Shown in pieces: positions 36,301 to 45,300 of a DNA stretch of 64,000 nt (the stretch's first letter is position 1; each line of letters starts with the position of its first letter). A model generated the notes under the pieces. That model was not told the DNA's origin. It worked only from the letters and a program-made list of their open reading frames with translations, and did no database searches. This stretch comes from Nocardia sp. NBC_01329 (GTDB lineage: Bacteria; Actinomycetota; Actinomycetes; Mycobacteriales; Mycobacteriaceae), in the NCBI RefSeq assembly GCF_035956715.1, contig NZ_CP108381.1:4186001-4250000 (forward strand), read 5' to 3'. Position numbers and translations under genes: made by a program.

Positions 36301-39300
36301 CCGGCCGGAGACCACACTGTGCGCGGTGCCGGTGAGCCGGTAGCCCTCCAGTTCTTCGGGTATCCGGTCGGCGTACCCGGAGTCGCAGACACCCGCGAAC
36401 ACTCCGGTGTCGCTGCCGCGCAGGGTGGTCGGGTCGATACCCGCGCTCTCGATCGCCTCCCAGGACGCTTCGAGCAGTAAGCGCTGTTGCGGATCCATGG
36501 CCGACGCTTCCCGGGGGCTGATCCCGAAGAATTCCGCGTCGAACCCGGCGATATCGGTGAGGAATCCTCCGCGCCGGGTGTAGGTCGTGCCCGGGCTGTC
36601 CGGATCGGGATCGAAGAGCCGCGCGAGATCCCAGTCGCGATCCGCGGGAAACTCCCCGCTCGCATCGATTCCGGCCGCTACCAGATCCCAGAGATCGTCC
36701 GGCGACGCGACGCCGCCCGGGAACCGGCAGCTCATCCCGACGATCGCGATCGGTTCGGTGCCGCGCCCCGGATCCGCCGGCATGCTCGGCGGCACAACCT
36801 GTTCGGCGGATCCCGTCGAGGTGGCGGGCTCGATCCGGGACAGCAGCAGCTCCGTGATCGCCGTCGCGGTCGGGTAGTCGAACACCAGGGTCGAGGGCAA
36901 TGCCACACCGGTGGTCGCGACCAGCTGATTACGGAACTCCATCACACTGAGCGAATCGAACCCCAGATCCTTGAACGGCATGCCCGGGGCGATCGACTCG
37001 GCGCTCTCGTGCCCGAGCACCGCCGCCGCCTGGGTCCGGACCAGTTCCAGCACGAGACGTTCCCGCTCGGCAGCCGACCGACCGGCCAGCCGACCCGCCA
37101 GCCGGTCGGCCGGCGCCGACGACTCGCCGGCCGCCACCCGCCGGCGAGACGGCCGCAACAGGCCGCGCATGATCGAACGGGCACCGGCCGCACCGGATTC
37201 GGCGAGGGCCGACCGGTCGATCCGGACCCCGGCGAAGGCCGCCCGGCCACCGGCCAGTGCCGCGTCGAACAGCGCCGAACCCTCCTCGGCGCCCAAGGGC
37301 GGGAAACCGTCTCGCCGCAGCCGGGCGATATCGGCCGAACCCAGGCCGGTGGTCATGCCGGTGGCGTCCTGCCACAGTCCCCACGCCACCGAGGTAGCCG
37401 CGAGACCCATGACCTGCCGGTGCTGAGCCAATGCGTCGAGGAAGACATTGGCCGCCGCGTAGTTCGCCTGGCCCGGGTTGCCGATCACGCCCGCGATCGA
37501 GGAATAGAGCACGAAGGCCGACAGGTCCATGGACCGGGTCGCCTCGTGCAGGTTCCAGGCCGCGTCGACCTTCGGCCGCAACACCTCGGCGATCCGCTCG
37601 GGTGTCATGGTGTCGAGCAGGCCGTCGGCCAGCACACCGGCGGCGTGCACGACAGCGGTCAGCGGATGCCGGGGCGGTATCGCGGCCAGCAGCGCATCCA
37701 GCGCCGCGCGATCCGCCACGTCGCAGGCGACGATATCCACCCGGGCGCCGAGGGCGGCCAGCTCGGCGCGCAATTCGCCCGCACCGGGGGCGTCGGGTCC
37801 ACGCCGACTGGTCAGCACCAGGCTGCGGACGCCGTACTCGGTGATCAGATGCCGCGCCAGCCCCGCACCCAGCCCACCGGTTCCACCGGTGATCAGCACC
37901 GTCCCGTCCGACCGCAACGGCGTGGGCACCGTGACCACGTTCTTGCCGATATGCCGGGCCTGGCTCAGGTACCGGAAAGCCTCCGGCGCCCGCCGGACAT
38001 CCCAGGCCGTGGTCTGCGACGGTGCCAGAGCACCCGACTCGAACAGGCCGACGACGGCGGTGAGGATCTCCCGCAACCGATCCGGGTGCACATCCAGGAG
38101 CACGAACTGGCGGTACTCCACTCCGGGGTATTCGGCGGCGACCCGGCCCGGGTCTCGCTCATCGAGGAGCCCCATCTCGATGAACCGGCCACCGCGCGGC
38201 AGCAACCGCAGCGACGCGTCCACGAACTCACCGGCCAGCGAATCCAGCACGATGTCCGCGCCACGCCCGCCGGTGACATCCAGGAACTTCCGCTCGAAAT
38301 CCAGGGTCCGTGAATCCGCGATCTCGTGGTCGGCGAAGCCGAGTTCCCGCAGCACGTTCCACTTCGACTCGCTCGCGGTGACCAGCAGCCGCAACCCGAG
38401 GTGCCGGGCCAACCGGACGGTCGCCAGGCCGACACCACCGGTGGCGGCATGCAGGAGCAATGTCTCGCCGGGCTCAGCCGCCGCGAGATCGACCAAGCCG
38501 TAGTAGGCCGTCGCGTAGACGACCGGAACAGCGGCCGCCTGGACGAAGGACCAGCCGTCCGGGATGGGGGCGAGCAGCCGCCGGTCGGTCACCGATTCCG
38601 AACCGGCACCGGAGGTGAATCCGAATACCCGGTCGCCGGGGGCGAATTCGGTCACATCGGGGGCCACCTCGAGCACGACACCCGCGCCTTCTACGCAGAA
38701 GGTCGCGTCGATCGTTCGTGATCCGGCATCCGTATTCGCCACCATGCCCAGCGCGATCAGCGCATCCCGGAAATTCACTCCGACGGCACGCAACGACACC
38801 CGCACCTGGCCCGATTCCAGCGCCCGCTGCGCCGACGTCTCGACGAGCACGAGATTGTCGCCGGTCAAGGTGCCCTTCTCCCGGTGCGTCAGCGCCCAAC
38901 CCGGGGTGCGGACGAGATCCGCGGCCCCCACGATGTCGCCGACGCCGGCACTCAGCCGGGGCGCGAACCAGGCCCCGCGGCGCAGCGCCAGCTGGGGTTC
39001 GGTGTCCGTGGCCACCGCCAGTGCCACCGCGTGGCGGTAATGCGACCGATCGTCGATGTCGACGACGACGATCCGGTCCGGGCGCTCGGACTGCGCGACC
39101 CGCACCGTGCCCCAGACCGGTGCCAGCGCGATATCGATCGACTCGCCCGGGTGCACGGCCACCGCACGGTGGGTCACCACCACAATCGGCTCGTCCCGGC
39201 TCAGCAGCCGCTGGAGCCGCTCGGTCAGCGCGGTCACGGTGTCGCGTACGTCCCGGGGGACATCGCCGCCGATCGCGGCATCGAGCAGCAGCACCGAAAC

Positions 39301-42300
39301 GGTCCGGCCCGCGATGGTCGCGGTCTCCCCGATCTCGGCCGTATCCCAGATACCGGGGTCGCCGGACGCATCGTCGTTTCCGGGCAGCGCGACCCAGTCG
39401 ACCCGATACCCCAGATCGGTTCGTTGCCGGGCGGCGGACAGCGCACCGATGGACAGGGGCCGCATCGTCAGGGCGCCCACTTCGGCAACAGTCGCGCCGG
39501 AACCGTCGGCGAGGGTCACCGCGAACCGGTCCGAACCGGAATCGGTGGGCGCGACCCGGACCCGCAGGGTGGTCGCACCGGTCGCGTACAGCTCGATATC
39601 TTCCCAGGCGAACGGAACAGCGATCTGTCCGAGCTGGGTCTCGGGCAGGAGCCCGCTCACCAGAATCGGGTGCAGCGCGGCGTCCAGAAGGGCCGGGTGC
39701 AGGTCGAATTCGGCACCGCCCGCACCCGCCGGTAGCTCCACCTCCGCGAATACTTCATCCGCTCGCCGCCACACGGCCCGCAGACCACGGAACACCGGCC
39801 CGTACTCGTAGCCACGCTCGGCCAGATCCCGATAGGCGTCGCCGATCTCCACCGCTGCCGCATCGGCCGGCGGCCACACCCGCAGACCCGAATCCGGCGT
39901 CCGGACAGTGGAACGCCGGGCGAGGGTGGCCACCGCATGACGCACCCAGGTCGGCGTCTGTTCGAAACCCGCGGAACCGGCGCGACCCGAGTCGCCGGCC
40001 GGCCGCGTCCGGGAATAGACCGCGACGCCGCGGGCGCCGGACTCGTCCGGCGCACCTGCCACCACTGCCCGGAACTCGACGGTATCGGCGGCCGGTAACG
40101 GCAGCGGCGCCTCGATCACCAGTTCGGCCACCCGCGGGCATCCGATCACCGCGCCGATGTGCAGCACCAACTCGGCGAACGCCGCCCCCGGCAACAGGGC
40201 CACACCCGCCACCGCGTGATCGACCACCCACGACTGCCCCGACCGGGACAACCGCCCGGTGAAAACCACCTCACCGGAACCGGGAACCTGCACCATCGCA
40301 CCCAGCAACGGGTGTTCCGGATCATCCAGACCCGACTGCCACACATCCACCGACGGCACCGGCTCCAGCCAGTACCGCTGACGATCGAACGCATAGGTCG
40401 GCAACGGCACCCGGCCCACCGCGCGACCGGCGAACAACGGCCCCCAATCCACATCCGCCCCCGCGACCCGCACCGCCCCCAGCGCCGCCACGAACGCCGC
40501 CGCCTCCTCGACCGAACGCCGCGACGACGCCACCACCGCCGACTCGGCCGCCAACTCCGGGCGTTCGGCCAGGCATTCACGAATCATCGCGGTCAGCGCG
40601 GCATCCGGACCGACCTCGACGAACCGGCGAACCCCGGAGTCGATCAACGAATCGACCCCGGGTGCGAACCGCACACAGCTGCGGACATGCGAAACCCAGT
40701 ACTCCGGGTCGCGCACCTGCTCGCCGATCAGCGCACCGGACACATTCGACACGATCGGGATCGACGGCGACCGATACGTCAATCCCCGCGCCACCGCCCG
40801 GTACTCGTCCAGGATCGGCTCCATCAGCACCGAATGCGACGCGTGCGAGATCCGCAGCAACGAGTTCTTGCGCCCCGTCTCGGTCAACCGCGCCTGGATC
40901 TCGGCGACCGCGTCGGCGTATCCGGAGAACACCACCGAATTCGGGCCGTTGATCGTGCCGACCGACACCCGGTCGCCGTAACCGTCCAGCAACTGCGCGG
41001 CCTCGGCTTCCGACACCGCCGCCGCCAGCATGGCACCACCCGACGGCGCCGCGCCCATCAATCGGCCACGCGCGGCCACCAGCACACACGCGTCCGGCAA
41101 CGACCACACCCCGGCCACGTACGCGGCGGCGAGCTCACCCAGCGAATGCCCGGCCACCACGTCCGGCGCCACCCCGAACGATTCCAGCAACCGGAACATC
41201 GCCACCTCGAACGCGAACAGCGCCGGCTGCATCCATTCCATCTGATCCAGCAACCCGTCGGGATCGGTGAACATCACCGTCCGCAACGACCCGCCCAGCT
41301 GCCGGTCCAGCTCCCCGCACACCTCGTCCAACGCCGACGCGAACACCGGGAAGGCTCGGTACAGACCCGCACCCATACCCACCCGCTGGGCGCCACCACC
41401 GGTGAAGAGGAACGCCGTACTCCCCGCTCGCGCCCTGCCCTCGACGACCGCCGGCGATACCGTCCCGGACGCCAGCGCCGCCAGCCCCGCGATCAGCTCG
41501 TCCCGATCCGCGCCGACCACCACCGCCCGGCGCTCGAGCCACCCCCGGGTCTCGATCAGCGAATACCCGACACTGTCCACATCCAGGTCAGGGTGCTCGA
41601 TAAGCCACTGCCGCAACCGATCCGCCTGTCCGCGCAAACCCGGTTCCGACTTACCCGACAACAACAACGGCACCACAGCGGCGGCGGCGCCACCTACCCC
41701 GGCCGCCCCGCCCGCCGCCGCATCCACCGGCAGCGCGGGCGCTTCCTCCAGGATCACGTGCGCATTGGTGCCGCTGATCCCGAACGAGGACACACCCGCG
41801 CGACGGACACGATCACCGGACGGCCACGGCTCGGACGCGGCCAGCAACCGAACCGAACCAGCCGACCAATCCACATGCGGTGTCGGCGGATCGGCGTACA
41901 GGGATTTCGGCAAGGTCTCGTGGCGCAGAGCCGCCACCATCTTGATCACGCCACCGATACCGGCAGCAGCCACCGCGTGCCCGATATTGGATTTCAGCGA
42001 TCCGATCCGAAGGGCGTGCGCACGACCAGGGCCGTAGGCGGCGATCAGGGCCTGGGCCTCGATCGGGTCACCCAGCGCCGTACCGGTGCCGTGCGCCTCG
42101 ACCGCGTCCACCTGCGCCGGGTCCAGCCCGGCATTCGCCAATGCCGAGGCGATCACCCGTTCCTGCGAAGGGCCGTTCGGCGCGCTCAGTCCATTGCTCG
42201 CGCCGTCCTGATTGATCGCGCTGCCGCGCACGAGCGCCAGCACCGGATGACCGAGCCGCCGGGCGTCGGACAACCGCTCGACCGCCAGCACCCCGGCGCC

Positions 42301-45300
42301 CTCCGCCCAGGTGACACCGTCGGCGGCAGCGGAGAACGGCTTGCACCGTCCGTCGGCGGCCAGTCCCCGCTGGCGGGAGAAGTCGACGAACAGATCCGGG
42401 CTCGCCGCGACGGTGACACCACCGGTCAGGGCCAGCGACACCTCACCCTGCCGCAGTGCCTGACAGGCGAGGTGCAACGCGACCAGCGAGGAGGAACACG
42501 CGGTGTCGACGGTGACGGCCGGACCTTCCAGGCCTAGAACGTAGGCGACCCGGCCAGAGACCACACTGTGCGAGTTGCCGGTCAGCCGGAATCCCTCGTA
42601 TTCACCGGTTACTCCGGGCGAGTACCCGGACGAACCGGCACCGATATAGACACCGGCGTCGGTGTTGCGCAAGGTGGCCGGATCGATCCCCGCGTTCTCC
42701 AGTGCCTCCCAGCACACTTCCAGGATCAATCGCTGTTGTGGATCCATCGCCGCCGCTTCGCGGGGCGCGATCCCGAAGAAGGCCGCGTCGAATGCCGCCA
42801 CATCGTCGATGAAGCCGCCCTCCCGCGTGTACACGGTGCCCGGCTTATCCGGATCGGCGTCGAAGAGGCGGCCCAGGTCCCAGCCACGATCCGCCGGAAA
42901 AGGGGTGACCGCGTCGACGCCACCGGCGACCAGATCCCACAGGTCCTCGACCGACCGCACGCCGCCCGGGAAACGGCAACCGATTCCGACGATGGCGATC
43001 GGTTCGTCCGTGCGATCGCGGCGCGCAGGTCGCGGCACGTCGTTCTCGAGGCCTTCCAGCCGGGACCGAACCAGCCGGGTGACCGCAGTCGGTGTCGGGT
43101 GGTCGAAGATCAGCGTCATCGGCAGGTCGACGCCGGTGGCGCGAGCCACTCGATGCCGTAACTCGATGCCGCTCAACGAATTGAAGCCGAATGCGGTGAA
43201 CGGCAGGTCGGGGTCGATCGCATCGGGCGAATCGTGGCCGAGTACCGCCGCCGCCTGCTCGGCGACCACCGCGAGCACCAGCGCCTGCCGCTGCGGCCCG
43301 GGCAGGGCGCCGAGCTGCTCGGCGAAGGACCCGGCCACCACAGTCCGCCGTTCGCGCACCGGGCGGGCCGGGTTCGCCACCGCGGCGGTGGCATCGGGCA
43401 CAGGCCCCGCCGGCTCGATCAGCACCGAGTCGACGGTGAGCAGCGGTCGCCCGTTCTCGGTGGTCGCGGCCAGGTGCGTGGCACCCGCGGCGCCACGTCC
43501 GATCCGGACCCGCGCGGCCGGCTCACCACGGCGATACAGGCGAATGCCGCTCAGCGACACCGTGATCGGTATCGCCGGGCTGTCGGAGCCGGCGGTGTAG
43601 GAGTCCAGCGCGGGATGCAGCATGGCGTCGAAGAGCGCCGGATGAACCATGAAATGCCCGGCCCCTTCGGCCAGGCTCTCGTCGAGCGATACCTCGGCGA
43701 GGTGCTCGTCGTCCTGTGCCCAGGCGGCGGTGACGCCCTGGAACGCCACTCCGTAGTCGATGCCCCGGCCGAACAGCCGGTCGTAGAGTGCCCCGGCGGA
43801 CGCCCGGTCGACCACGGGCGGCCGGTCACCGATCGTCAGCTCGGTGTTCGCCGCGTCCACGGCGGAGGCGAGCATGCCGGACGCACAACGCACCCACACC
43901 GCCGCGCTACTCTCGTCGCCGGTGTCGCGCCGCGCGTGCACGGTGAACGACCGCTGCCCATGGTCGTCCGCCGCTGCCACACTCACCTGCAGATCCAGCA
44001 CCTCGGCAGCGGGCAGCGGCGGGTGGATCCGCAATTCGGACACCGTTTCGGCGCCGACCCGGGCGCCGGCTGCCAGGGCGATATCGACCCAGACCGAGCC
44101 GGGTACCACGGCCGCCCCCGCGAGCACATGGTCGGCGAGCCACGGATGGGTACGGGTGGTCAGCCGGCCGGCGAACAGCCAACCGCCGGTACCCGCGATC
44201 GGTGTCGCGACGCCGAGAATCGGATGATCGGGATGAACCAGCCCGTACGCGCGCACGTCGCCCGATCCGACGGCCGTATCCGGCGTCCAGCACTGCCGCC
44301 GTTGGAAGGCGTAGGTCGGCAGGTCCACCCGGGCGGTGCGTGGCGCGAGCATCTCGTCCGGCACGTCGACGCCCACGCAGTACGCCCGCGCCAGCGCGGC
44401 ACCGAACTGCTCCGCATCGCCGCGTTCGCGTTCGAGCGTGCCCAGCACGGCCACCCGCTCGGCCAACCCCAGCGACCCGGCGGCGAGTTCGATCGCCACG
44501 GTCAGCACCGGATGGGGGCTCACCTCGACGAACACGTTCATTCCGGTATCCATCAGGCTGCGCACCGATTCGGCGAACCGGACCTGCCGGCGCAGACCGC
44601 GATACCAGTACGCGGCATCGAGACCGGCCGTGTCCAGGTAGTCGCCCGTCACGGTCGAGAAGAACGGGATCGACCCCGAAACGGGCCGGATCGGCTCCAG
44701 TTCGGCCAGTAATCGCTCCCGGATCTGTTCCACCGCAGCCGAATGCGAGGCGTAGTCCACCGGAATCCGCTTCGCCCAGACTCCCTCGGCCGCACACGCG
44801 TCGAGGAACTCCCCGATCGCGTCCGCGTCACCGGATACGACCGTCTGCCCCGGACCGTTCTCGGCGGCGACCGACAATCGAGCACCGAACGCGCGCAGCC
44901 GATCGGCGACAGCGTCGGCGGACAGTCCGACCGCAGCCATACCGCCGGATCCGGCGAGCTCCTGGGCCACCGCTTGCGAGCGCAACGCCACCACCCGGGC
45001 GCCATCTGCCACCGACAGGCCGCCGGCCACCACCGCGGCCGCGATCTCACCCTGCGAATGTCCCAGTACCGCGGCCGGCCGGACACCCCGCGCCTGCCAT
45101 GATCGCGCCAGTGACACCATGACCGCGAAGAGCGCCGGTTGCACCACATCCACCCGGTCCAGCCCGGGGGCACCCGGTTCGGCCCGCAGCACCTCGGTCA
45201 ACGACCAGTCCACGAACGGCGTCAGCGCCGCTTCGCATTCGGCGATGGACGCGGCGAACACCCGGTCGGCAGTCAGTAACCGAGCGCCCATCCCCACCCA

